Source: Phorcus lineatus
Taxonomy: Eukaryota > Mollusca > Gastropoda > Trochida > Trochidae
Length of the DNA: 64,000 bases
Reading direction: 5' to 3'
Assembly: GCA_921293015.1 (NCBI GenBank)
Contig: OV121081.1
Span: forward strand, 1,178,001-1,242,000
Shown here one piece after another: positions 48,801-59,170 of this stretch. The first letter of the stretch is position 1. Every line of letters begins with the position of its first letter. The position numbers and the translations under genes were made by a program. The notes below the pieces were generated by a model. That model saw nothing but the letters and a program-made list of their open reading frames with translations, was not told the origin of the DNA and did not search any database.

Positions 48801-50671
48801 TATATATATGGTAACTAAACAAAATTCATATTTTCAGGAGGGGAAGGTTTGTCCTGTATAGCTTCTATAAGGTCACATTAAGGATTCTAAGCTACTATGA
48901 ATAATTATTATTGTAATAAATCGCTGTTGGATCTTCAGCTGTACATGGTAGGCTTAAATTTTTCATCTAAATTGGCTCTATAGATCTTTAGATATGAAAA
49001 ACAATATAAAGAATGAACTCACAGCAATATCTGGTGATTTGAGAACAACTCTCAAGATTTTTTTACGTCCCCGTTTAGGCTTTGGAGTTGCCTCCTCCCC
49101 GTCCTCATCCGATCCATCTCTGGAGCGTTTCCTCCCACGACTCGGTGTAGCCTCACTCCCCGAGTCCTCCTCCTCCTCCTCTGACTCATCCATACTAGGT
49201 TGTCTCCCCCTGCCCCTCCCCCGACCACGTCCTCGACCCCTTCCCCTTCCACGACCCTGCCCCCTCCCTCTACCACGAGGAGTGTTTCCAGCCACAACAA
49301 AATCATCATCATCTGTTCTCCTCCTCTTTGATGAATCTTCTTCCCCATCTCCCTCACTAGAATTCAACTCCACATCAGAATCAATTCCTACTTCATCATA
49401 AAATTTCCTCACTTTACGTTTTCTTGAGCTTGATCGTACACTTTGATTCTGACTGTTTTCAATGTTTGATACATCATCAGCATTAATCGAAGAGTTTTCT
49501 TTATCCTCATTCCCCCTCCCTGGAGTTCCCTTCACTGACCCCCGACCTCGGCCATTACCTCGTGGACGACCCCTCCCCCTCCTTGCTACTGGAGTTGATG
49601 ATGGTAGAGTGGAGGCATCAAATGAAATATTTGCTGATTCCACTACAGCCTCATTCCCCTCTAGCTGAGATCTATCACTGGCTAATGTGTCCTCACTGTT
49701 CTCTGTTCTCCGCCCAAACTTATCAGAGTTATCTCCCTTTGAATCTGTTTCTACAGAGCTCCTATTCAGTTCTTGAGTGCTGCTTATCTCATCCTCATTT
49801 GCATCATCAAAGTCACTCATATAGGATTTAGTTTTCTTTTCAGAAGTATATGGCGTTTTGGGTTTCTTCGTATTTGTGGGGTTGTCACCGCCACCCTCAA
49901 CATTCTTAATGATACTTGCATCTCCATGATTGTCATCTCGCCCTATTTCTCCTAGTCTCACATTTCTTGTTCGAGTTCTGGAAGATGATCTCACAGATGG
50001 CTGACCTTTAGATTCATTTTTAGATTTTTGCACTTTTTTCTTGTCTGAGAGAGACAGAGATGCAAAAAGATCTTCTTTTGAAGTGTCTGGCCCCCGCACT
50101 GGAGACAAAATGTCCAAATTGTCCAGTGAATCACTCTCTGATTCCTCTTCTTTTTGAGTTCTCCCAGACTTAGCAGGTATAGCAAGCTCTGCACTTCTCC
50201 TTGGTCTCGGTCCACGTTGAGGTGCTGACTTGGCTTTAGTTTTCTTTGAATCAGATGATCCTGAAATAGTTTGAAGACGAACTGTAAAACATGTCAAACT
50301 TAATGTTAGTTGTCTTTTGGATTTAAGTTTATTTGTATTTTGCATCAAATTTATTTCTCAACCATGCAAAGTAACAGTGAACAAAATGTCATAAAACTTG
50401 AACATGGAAAACCCTATCCAAGATCCTCGGATATTTTCAATATCAACAGAATTACAAATACCAGGGAGTAGCTTCTGATATTTTTATTCACTTTCTATCA
50501 ATGAGAGCAGATTTAGTTAAATCAGCAAAAAAACAGGGTGAGAGTCCTTTATTACAGACTCTATTTCATTGGTTGTTTGATTGTATTTTCACTACAACAA
50601 AAATATTGTTTAAGTTGTTCACCTGATTTTGGATTCGTTCCTCTGCCTGGGTTTGCTTTAGTTCTAGCCAT
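36823..50671 (-). CDS. GTF3C2: General transcription factor 3C subunit 2 (TFIIIC110), 19 exons, 1237 aa
   Basis: WD40 subunit of TFIIIC, which binds tRNA-type promoters and recruits TFIIIB and RNA polymerase III in the nucleus. Exons (minus): 50623-50671, 49023-50260, 48642-48728, 48030-48179, 47333-47514, 46676-46863, 46345-46510, 43605-43792, 43004-43190, 42452-42575, 41965-42029, 41579-41697, 41124-41198, 39861-40173, 39314-39410, 38556-38687, 38034-38153, 37523-37627, 36823-36951. All phases agree and the sum is 3714 nt with stop. Residues ~750-1237 follow the human order as I remember it: IWGVAWCP, GLIQLWDFG, RLGLLAIGCSDG, GGCCLSVDW, VVQVWNL, FATVGRDKYVAFWDV, VVVAQDDC, SGGQSGFLRLH. The N-terminal ~570 residues carry an AT-hook (RGRGRPRGNG, 244-253), an Arg-Gly tract (345-369) and zinc-finger-like CxxC...H...H motifs at about 434, 485 and 514. 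Length exceeds the human protein (about 911). Start ATG in exon 1 is likely but 5' exons cannot be excluded. Confidence 0.9.
37022..37080 (+). repeat. tRNA-like relic in a GTF3C2 intron
   Basis: A 59-bp stretch reads ggggatgtagcttagcagta, gtctactcagcaccc and agggttaaattt. It resembles the 5' half and T-loop of a tRNA or SINE head. It lies in GTF3C2 intron 18 on the opposite strand. It is too short and lacks a matching acceptor 3' end, so it is probably a degraded SINE head. Confidence 0.3.
38790..38925 (+). mobile_element. Dispersed element, copy 2, in a GTF3C2 intron
   Basis: It matches copy 1 (34885-35115) across ttcacttatatcatggcttc, cagggagaaagccagcaaca, gactatggattgctgtgaaa, cctgcaagcatcggctgaaa and ctagagaaccatgagtg. 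It sits in intron 15 of GTF3C2 on the strand opposite to the gene. The 5' ggggtttaacgccg head is degraded to tttgggg. Confidence 0.6.
42588..42675. repeat. 31-bp tandem repeat beside an exon 10 acceptor
   Basis: Nearly three copies of gaccatcaacaaagtgtgat plus aaacaacagtg lie in GTF3C2 intron 9. They end within about 13 bp of the 3' splice site of exon 10 (exon start 42575). Copy number change could alter the branch-point region. Confidence 0.85.
45366..46266 (+). CDS. Candidate three-exon gene nested antisense in GTF3C2 intron 7
   Basis: Exons 45366-45446 (81 nt), 45855-45965 (111 nt) and 46108-46266 (159 nt with TGA) are each phase 0 and open. They are bounded by CAA|gtaaga, cgcacag|GCT, TTTGAG|gtaaat and atcagtag|ACA. 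Joined, they give 116 residues: exon 1 is basic (KPMRIRKA), exon 2 includes SGYQRAYFGEATVAIYSRAV, and exon 3 is acidic then threonine-rich (EGHGEVEVDL, ELANISEITG), ending KSPRTTGKSS. There is no signal peptide or clear membrane segment, and I do not recognise the family. It lies wholly within intron 7 of the opposite-strand GTF3C2 and ends 78 bp before exon 7. A YY1/octamer/CRE cluster at 45609-45654 falls in its intron 1 and may be an alternative start. Exons 2 and 3 are the stronger pair; exon 1 is less certain. Confidence 0.5.
45609..45654 (+). promoter_or_regulatory. CRE/octamer/YY1 cluster
   Basis: Within 46 bp lie a CRE-like half (tgacgtgat, about 45612-45620), an octamer ATTTGCAT (about 45628-45635) and a YY1 site with initiator-type context (CAAGATGGCGG, 45644-45654). 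YY1 sites of this form commonly mark the start of TATA-less metazoan promoters, in plus orientation here. It would transcribe toward exons 2 and 3 of the candidate nested gene. The ATG in the YY1 site opens only a nine-codon frame. Confidence 0.5.
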
Positions 50672-50904
50672 TTCAGTCTTTAGTCACACATTATCTGAAA
50701 CAACTAAACAGATTATAGAAAAAGATTTAGGTTATGTATATGCATGACTTAAGAAAAGGATTGGGAAATCTTCTGCATAAGAAATAATTGAGTAAGAAGT
50801 TGTTTTCCAAGAAACTTCCCAAACTTCTTTTTCACATGATGTAAATTTCAGAGGTGTTCATACCATATAAGACTACTTTGAGAGGCATTTTAGAAGTTGG
50901 TGAG
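50672..50904. promoter_or_regulatory. Upstream region of GTF3C2
   Basis: The stretch directly upstream of the GTF3C2 start should hold its 5' untranslated region and promoter. I see no TATA box or YY1 site. A long hairpin element begins 233 bp upstream of the ATG. Confidence 0.3.
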
Positions 50905-51083
50905 ATGAATAGAGAACAAGTTATATGGATTTACAACTTCTTTATTGCAGGATTGCTACGTTTCGGTGTAGATACTAACACCGTTATCAAGCAAGTGATG
51001 ATAACGGTGTGAGTATCTACACCAAAACGTCGCAATCCTGCAATAAAGAAGTTGTAAATCCATATAACTTGTTCTCTATTCAT
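50905..51083. mobile_element. 179-bp near-perfect hairpin element
   Basis: Two 85-bp arms (50905-50989 and 50999-51083) are inverted complements with about three mismatches and a 9-bp loop (agcaagtga). Each arm contains caataaagaagttgtaaatc on one strand and a gaaacgtcgcaatcctg-like phrase. Such a phrase followed by caataaa resembles the 3' tails of some retroelements of aquatic animals (recollection). It could be two inverted element tails or a foldback transposon. Confidence 0.8.
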
Positions 51084-51089
51084 ATAAGA

Positions 51090-54050
51090 CTACCAATTTT
51101 GTTGTACTTCTTTACCATGTTTTCAATTCAACTATCTGAATATATCATGTGACAATTTACAATTTCATAAGTCAGCACAATGAATAATTAATGTAAAACA
51201 TTAAGCTGATAAAACTGAAAAAAATAATTTAACAAAAATGATTTGAACGTTTTAATTTTAATTTCAGAGCTTCATCTTATAAAGAAAAGATACATCACTG
51301 ATTAGTTTTATCCTTTAAACACAAAACCGTATATATTTCATTTCTTAAATAACTGTCAGATTTGTGATAACCAGTAATTCAAGGTTGATGAGATATATAT
51401 TCAAATATTTTAAAATATGTAAATTATGAATTTATAGGTTAGTTTTAAATTTGTAAGATTAAAGAAATCTCATATACAAAACCCCCCAAAATGATATAAA
51501 AATTATTTTTCTTGCACAAAAATTTATTTCATTTATCTTTATAAAATACAATCTTTATCATAAAAAGACTCAGGCCAACATCGTTTGGAAAAGAAACACT
51601 ATTTCAAACACTTGACAAACACAGTTAATTTTACGCCAAACGTGATGCGATGCGAAGACTTAAGTTGGTGATAAGAATCAAAGTGTTTCAAAATAACTTT
51701 TACATGTGGAAATGAATGTACAAAAAAGCATACTTCGCGGGATTCGAACCAAGATCCCCAATATTCGCAAATGCTAAGAAACATCAAAGTATTGTCTCGC
51801 AGGTGCTTGCAAAGTCACGCAGTATCAACGAGAATTGCATATATAACTTTCATTACGACTAGTTACAAAAGTCATTGTATTCGTCGGTTGATTTGCCCCT
51901 ATTGCCGACCTAAATATATTTTCTTGTTGAATAAAAGATATATGTTCAAGTTTTAAAAATGCTATGAAATTAGGCAAGACTCAAGCCCTAGATATTTACT
52001 TTTAGAAACATAATTTCTGGATTTTATCGGACATTTTACAACCAGCAAAAACAATTAAAATCTGCACTCGCGCACCAAGACTCTAAAAAAAATAAACTAG
52101 ATAATGTTTATATAGATTATAATAGATTATCATATTTGATTATAGAGTATGAAAACATGGACAATTCACTGAGGGAAAGGATAAGTAGTAAGTGTGTTAT
52201 GTTTGCGTAGGAAAGTATTATAAAAACAATCGATCAAGGGTAGGTAACTCTTTCAAACACTTCAATGACCAGTAATCAGACAAAATGTTATTTATGAAAT
52301 GATCTCAGTTTTCAAAGCAATCTCTCTACAGAAACATATTTGAACGGTAAGATAGTCGATATTTGTTAATCATAGAAAACCTTTTGGATAGCTTATGAAT
52401 TAAAATAGATTCTATTGTCAAAAAGATAATTTAGATAATTAACACTGAAAGATGAAGAAAAAGGAAAGATTTGTTACTTGAGTCAGAGTAATCTAAGAAC
52501 TATAAGAATCTCAAGAAGGATCCAAGGGTTAAATGATAGTCTACAAATAAAAGAATAATAGGGCTGAAAAGATGGCATGAATTTTACACGATCAATAAAT
52601 GCAGTTTTGATTTAAAAAAAGGAAGAAAAAAGAAAGTGTGATTTTTGCAAAAAAATATCCTTCAATCTAAAGATTCTGATTTTGTTTTCTGTTAAGTTTT
52701 TACTTCATATGATTGTATAATTATTATTGAACTACAATAACTGAAAAATGACTGAAAAGTTTAAATGAAAATGTAACTTTTATTCATCAGTTTTCTATAG
52801 GTATCTATTTTGACTGGATTAACACTGACATAAAGAAATGACAGATTCTTGTCATTTTATCTGAAATATCTGTGGCAACGCAACATAAAAAATTTTGAAT
52901 TTAAAGTTATCATTTGTTTTTTTCTAAAACAATGTAAGTGTGTGACAATTTAAGAGGAAAACAAATACTTAAGTGGTAAACTGGTACACTTGTGACTGAC
53001 TTATCTCTTTTTCATTTCAACTGATCAAGCACAATAAATAAATAGACAAAGTTCAAATTGCAATCAAATCCACAGTCCACACTTTAAGCAAATCGTATTG
53101 ATTGATACTTTTAAAAACAAAAGAAACATATTTTGAGTGAAACATAAGGTAAATGAAAAGGTTTGTACAAATACAGTAGGCCTGGTTGTTTTTGCAATTG
53201 TCAAAATTAACTGTACGCCATGGGATTACAAGGCTAATAGTATTTATATCATTGTTGTCATTACTAGATTAGTAAAATAAAATATTATGTTTACCACATC
53301 GCACATTGTCTAATTTATCAAATTATTGATTCACCCTAAGAGAAAATGGTAAGAGAGAAATCTTTTCCACAACTATAAGCTTATTGTTTGAATTTGTTAT
53401 TTGTTGTTATTTGATCATTCCTTCAATACGATAAACATTTCATGTACGAAAGGTTATAACGCTTTGACATTTTTTTGTTTACAAACAAGTTACTTTAAAC
53501 CTGTTTGTGACGATTGTACACGATTGAAAAGACTGAATATAACAGCCATTTAAATTACGTCATATTTTCATGATATTTACCAAAGTTTTTACCTATATAT
53601 CTCATCAAATCAACAAGTGAATCGTCATGAAATTTGAATGGATTTATTTTCGTTTGTATCTTGAAGTTGAGGGAGGTTACTCTAGTATATTCTACAAGCA
53701 GCATTTGCATTATCGCTTACATGTTTATAATTCGTTCACATTGTCACACATTTACATGGTGAATCGTTAGTTTTCAGTGCTTATTTTTGCATAAGTTTAT
53801 ATTTGATTGTTTTCAATGAATCGGTAGAAAATCAACTAAAAACAAAATTAATCTATCTCCAAACCACCTTTGAAAATAGATTGAGATATTGGTGAATCGA
53901 TGTATCGTCACACCTTCCTTCAATTAGCTTGAAATTCAGGTACAATTCTGTGAGTGTGTGCGTAAAACTCTTGTCATTGACTTCTCTCCACTAATTTGTT
54001 ATGTCCTGATGATCTTAAAATTAGCCATAACATGACATTATCATTCTATG
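51090..54050. other. Intergenic between GTF3C2 and MED30
   Basis: About 3 kb of AT-rich sequence separate the divergent genes. On the minus strand near 51736-51755 a B-box-like ggttcgaatccc is present, but no tRNA cloverleaf can be drawn around it. No coding exon was supported. MED30 5' untranslated exons may lie here. Confidence 0.5.
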
Positions 54051-54109
54051 TAATTCAGCATTTAGATATTTGACACTTCTTTCCAGATTTCTTGACTTAA
54101 GCTCCCAAC

Positions 54110-56012
54110 ATGGCTGGCCCTGGTGGTCACTACCCGCTGACCTCGCAAATGTCTGCCCCAGCTGCCTATCAGTCGTACCCTCCCCCTCCGCCGCTCCCCC
54201 ACATGTCCCCCCAACAGCCCCCCATGATGCAACAACCACAGAAGGAAGTGAATGTTGCCCTCTTCTGTCGAGCTGGGCAGGAAGCTGTTCATGACATTGT
54301 TGCCAAGGCAACAGAGCTTTTCCAGCAAATGTCTAGATTGCAGGTTTGTCAGTATAGATATTTTGATTTATATTACTTTGTTGGGTCTAAAATGTTCAGT
54401 TTATGAATTATTTCTTTTGCAGTTAGATTTCGATTAAGGTCTAAGTACCATTGATATTTTACCTTATGTTAATTTGCTGTTAATTGGGTATAGTGTTGAA
54501 TATTGAAAGGTACTGATTAAACAATATTTCCTATCCTGAAGCTGGCTAATGGAGTGAACGTGAGTCCACAGCTGTACCAGGACCGCCGTGTCAAGATTGA
54601 CGAACAACTGCGGCTCATCATCCAGCTGTTTCAGAAGTTGCGACTCATCTTCAACAAGATCAGCGAGATCTCCATGCACATCCCAGATCCACCAGATGAG
54701 GTAGGGATGGAGGCTTTAACGGAGTATTTACATCTGCATGAGGCTTTTTCAATATCCTGATCATAATAACTGCTTGCCTCCTTTCTGCTACTGGCTTGGT
54801 ACCCATAGCTCAACCTTCCGTGTTCGAAATAGCTGACTGCCCACCAGCTAGTTGCTGGTTAATTTCAGATGGGGCTTGTAGGAAAAGAGGTCAGAAAGGC
54901 CATCTGGGTTTGTGACTTTTAAAGTTTAAAGTGCCCACACACTGCAAGTCCTGCTGACTAGTAAGGACTGACAACTATTTTGAACACTGTATACATTAAA
55001 TGCAAATATTATTGGCTATCTTATCAAGGCACTGCCAATAAATTCTTGATTTTATGTCTTTTCATTTACTGGTTGATATTAGTACAAGCAGACACAAGAT
55101 AATCCAGGGATTTTTTGAGTGTCGAACTGATTTGCATACTGCATACATATTTCCTTTTGCGTACCGTAATATTGAGTTCAGTATATTTAGAATGACTCTG
55201 TGATGTAAAATTGTATCTGCAGCTGCTGATCCCGCTGACAGGCCAGGAGGTAGAGCAGACCTCGATGAACAACGATGTGTATCGTTACGTAGCCGAGGAG
55301 CACAGGGACATTGTCGAGGTCAGTCCTTGCAGATATTGCTTTATCTGTTCTTCAAAGAAATTAAGTTTAGACAAGTTCTCAATAATGTAATAAATAAATC
55401 ATTACTTCAAGTAGGGTTGTGGTTAAAAAAATAAAAAACCCAACAGTTTATCAAATATCTCACAAGCTATACAGTCTTGCTTGAGACATCTGAAACAAAC
55501 CATCTATTTTGGGCACTTGTCATTATTTTCATTAGTTTGAATTGAATTGCTGGTCTTCGCTGTTTCATGACGAGACAAGAAATGACAAGAGTGGAAAATG
55601 TAACCTTTTTAACAAATCTACTCATATTCAACCTTGCTTCCTGCTTCTTTTGCATTTAATCTTTGTGATTTGAAGTTCAAATAACATTTCATTCACAAAA
55701 TTTCAAATCTAACTTGTACGTGAATATATCTATATGAAAATTGTTTTTAGAGTAAAAACTATCATTACATTTTGTTATCATTTAAAAATAAAACCAACCT
55801 AAATTATAAATTCTAAAGAAAGTATTTGAATAGAAAACTAAATGAAGGTTAATATTTGTACACAAGAGTGTTCACAAAGTATTTATGTGTTGCAGCAAGT
55901 ACGGATGAAGAACCAGGAGATCAAGGATATCATAGACCAGATCCGTTCCATCATCTGGGAGATCAACACCATGATCACCATGAGGAAAACTCTCGCCCCT
56001 AACCTCCTATGA
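54110..56012 (+). CDS. MED30: Mediator complex subunit 30, four exons, 201 aa
   Basis: A metazoan Mediator subunit that helps bridge transcription factors and RNA polymerase II in the nucleus. Exons are 54110-54343, 54542-54700, 55223-55318 and 55896-56012; all introns are phase 0 with consensus ends (CAG|gtttgt, GAG|gtaggg, GAG|gtcagt). The N-terminus is a proline/glutamine/methionine-rich linker (about residues 20-45). The conserved region then runs EVNVALFCRAGQEAVHDIV, LANGV, LYQDRRVKIDEQLRLI, LFQKLRLIFNKI and, at the C-terminus, QVRMKNQEIKDIIDQIRSII and WEINTMITMRK. These match the human order (REVNTASLCRIGQETVQDIV, QDR, LFRKLRLVYDK, QIMDQLRNLIWDINAM). It is slightly longer than human (178) because of the linker and a short C-terminal tail. 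A ctttccag acceptor 29 bp before the ATG hints at a spliced 5' leader. Confidence 0.95.
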
Positions 56013-58255
56013 GGGGTATATGTTAAGTCTCCTAAGAGAGGGTACCTGTTATATCAACTATGGTTATGCTCCGGTGCATGTGCCTGTGACATTTGGTAGA
56101 TACCAGTCTACCAGTGAGATCTTTGATTGGATCTTTGCAAGGAACTAGTGTTTACTGGTGCTTGTATCTTATGGTCAGTGCCAGTCTACCAGCGAGGGCT
56201 TTGATTGGCTGTCTGCTTAGTGGTGGTGTTGAGATCAAGCACCCGTTGAGGTCTGTTTGATGGTTGATGTTTTTCTGCTGTTGAGCTTTGATAAGATCTC
56301 TGCAAGGGGAAACCACGAAATATTTAGTTATGTGTCTCCTGGTCAGTGATCTTCCATAGAGGGTTGTAGTTGAATTTGATCGTCGCAAGCATCTTTTGTT
56401 GAAAGCAGCCTGGACAAAGTTATTTAAGATTTTGAAGGAAGTGAGGTGTTGTCATCTAACAAATTCATGAAGGGCTTCCAAAATTGTTAAGATCTGACTT
56501 GGAAGGAAAAGACTTCAGTAAAACAGTACTAAACTGTTTCCTTAGCCTAACAGGAGACATACTGTCACAATGCCCGCTAAGTTTCCTTAGCCTAAGGATA
56601 TTGTCAGTGAAGATAATCACTAAAGGGATATGTATGAGAAGGCGTTTGAGCGAGCAGATATAAGGTTGTTTTGTCCATTGTCATGGAGATATATTTGACC
56701 TTATTTTATTCACAACTGTCATGGTTGTCAATATTACTTTCTTTGACCATGAGGAAACATGTAAAGAGCTCAAGGTCTATTGTACTGAAAACCTAATGAG
56801 GTGAAGATGTTAAATTCTTAGATAAAACATAATGTATGTAAGATCTTCTATTCCAAGCTGAAGATCTAAGGTGCTTAACTATGATGAACATTTTTGTAAA
56901 GGGTCTAAAAGAAACATAGAAATGAATAAGATGTTAATTTTTTTAATGAAAGATGGAAAATTATCAATTAACAAATGATGGAAGAGATTTGTATTCATTT
57001 AATGCAAAATTCAACAAATATGGCAGTCAATTAACTCTGTCATCGTTTGATAACATGCATTGTCATTATGATAAATTAACATCAAATATATCATTTTCTT
57101 TGGCTTGTTTTTATAGAGTGTGTTTCAGTCCAATATAACTTTATGTCCATCCTACACCAATCAGTGATTGACTAAAAATGTAAGATTTACAGAGAGCGCA
57201 AGGAATACAAAACGTGGGTGAAATCCAATTTTTATTGACAAAGAAATGCTTCACAATGCTGCCCTAGTCACTAGTCAATGGACAAGTTCATTTCAGAGCA
57301 GAGGGGTGTGTCAGTACAAATCTGTGTGCATATCATCATGTTCAACAAGCAGCCAGTCCATTTCAATGAAAATTGATTTTTTAAAAAGCCAACGAATTTG
57401 AATGTGAAAAAAATTCTATCAAACCATTCACTTTTTTTAAGCTTTGGTCAAGAAATTGAAGGACACAATATAATCGTCAGATGTACCTGGTTTCTGAATG
57501 AAATCTGTATATCTGGGTTTAAATTTCTACAACTCTTAATTTTCAAATGGACTGTTTATTAGCAGCCTCCATGTATAAACTGAAGTTTTTAAATTGTTAA
57601 TATTTCTTTTCCATGAAAAGCTCTGCAATATTTCATATAAAGATCATTAGTGAGAATGGGTGTCATTTTTTAATTTATTCTTGAATGAATGTGAATAAAC
57701 TGAAAAATTTTAAACCAAGAGTCAAAATCAAAGCAAACTGTTTACATCTTCAACAAGATTAGAAAATAATCAAACATTAAAACAGGTATGTATAAAAAGG
57801 ACCATTCACTCAAATTTTGTTTCCACAAAATGATACCCAGATAGGACCCTAACTTAAAGACAGAAAAGACATTTTGCTTTTTCAACATTTCCACATACTA
57901 TAGAGTAGCCAAAGTTGGTTGTGTTATGTTGAATCTATCTTCAAGCACAACAAAATTTGTCAACAGTTACCATAGTAAATGCAACATGAAATGGTTAAAA
58001 CATTAGGAAATAATCCTAAGAAGAAATTAGAGACAAAATGAGACAGTTAAACATCTAAGGGTAGTAAAAAGAAACTTGATTTGGTTACATTTTAAAACCA
58101 ATACGAAGATTTCAAGTTATGTTGTAGGCTGTCCAGAATTTAACTGCCAACTTTCCCAGTTGCTTCAGACACAACATGGGCCATGCAGTATCTCTCCAAA
58201 CTCTTCAAACAAATGTGAAATGGTATTGAGAAACTGGGTAGGGTAGGGGAGATAA
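56013..58255. other. Convergent 3' region between MED30 and the GPI-type gene
   Basis: Probably holds the 3' untranslated regions of both converging genes. Degenerate repeats sit at about 56100-56310, where accagtctaccag(t/c)gag...tttgattgg recurs. Candidate polyadenylation signals are AATAAA at 57694-57699 (plus) and TTTATT at 57231-57236 (AATAAA, minus). If both are used, the transcripts would overlap. No coding frame is supported. Confidence 0.45.
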
Positions 58256-59133
58256 TTATTGTACAATGACAAGGAGGATGCAGACCGCTAATAAAACGGG
58301 AGTGAGGTTGTTGAGCCCAGTGGGTACGGCGGCTGAGCAGCTATCCTCACACACAGGTTTTGTTGCGTTCGCTTCCTTGCTCCCTTCACACAGCAGCTTG
58401 TAGCCATCAGGAAACGTTTTGCACAGGCCAGCAACTGCAAGTGTCAAAGGTTCAAGAATATACAGTGATAAAAAAAACAGTGGCGAATTAAAATCTACCG
58501 TATAATTGGTAACCTTAATGGGTGAATTTCCTCCCCCTCCTTTCAAAATTCCTTGATCCGCCTGTGATTTATATACACTTCCTTATCAAAGACACCTTGC
58601 CCCCTCCATCCCAAAAGGAAAGGCTTATATTAGCCAGTGATGGAGATCGACACAATATATTCCTTGCTTTGGACTATTGATAAAGGAGTGGCATTGTAAT
58701 TTGAAAAGACTCTCACAATCTCACTGAATTTCCCTTGTGTGTGCAAATTATACTAGCCTATGAAATCTATGAACTATTTCGGGCGTAACCCGACGACAGT
58801 GCGGATAAGGATATACGTATTGGTACGAGGGAAATGCAGTGAAGGCAATCAGGGAATTGCAGGAGCATCGCGTTCAAATATACACTGATATAAGACAGGG
58901 AACTTTTAACATAGTTTGGAACCATGAATATATTTACCCATGTCTGAATCGGCCTTCACCTTCTGGCACAGAGTGGTGTCCTCGGTGTAGTTTCCTATGT
59001 CAAACGTGTTGTTTACGCATGCGTCGTCCTTCGTGCCTTTCAGACATTTATTACACACACTGGCGCCTGGAAGAAAATAGATTAAAGTTACATAGAGTAA
59101 CGTTCATGAAATATCATTTAGCTTTGATACCAG

Positions 59134-59170
<37 letters not shown>

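Noticed and set aside
48994..49831. Plus-strand Ser/Pro/Leu-rich frames
   Set aside because: Shadows of the GTF3C2 second exon, whose minus frame carries the AT-hook and joins in phase to the next exons.
51730..51830. tRNA gene on the minus strand (ggttcgaatccc present)
   Set aside because: Only the B-box/T-arm is convincing; no acceptor or anticodon stem pairs can be drawn.
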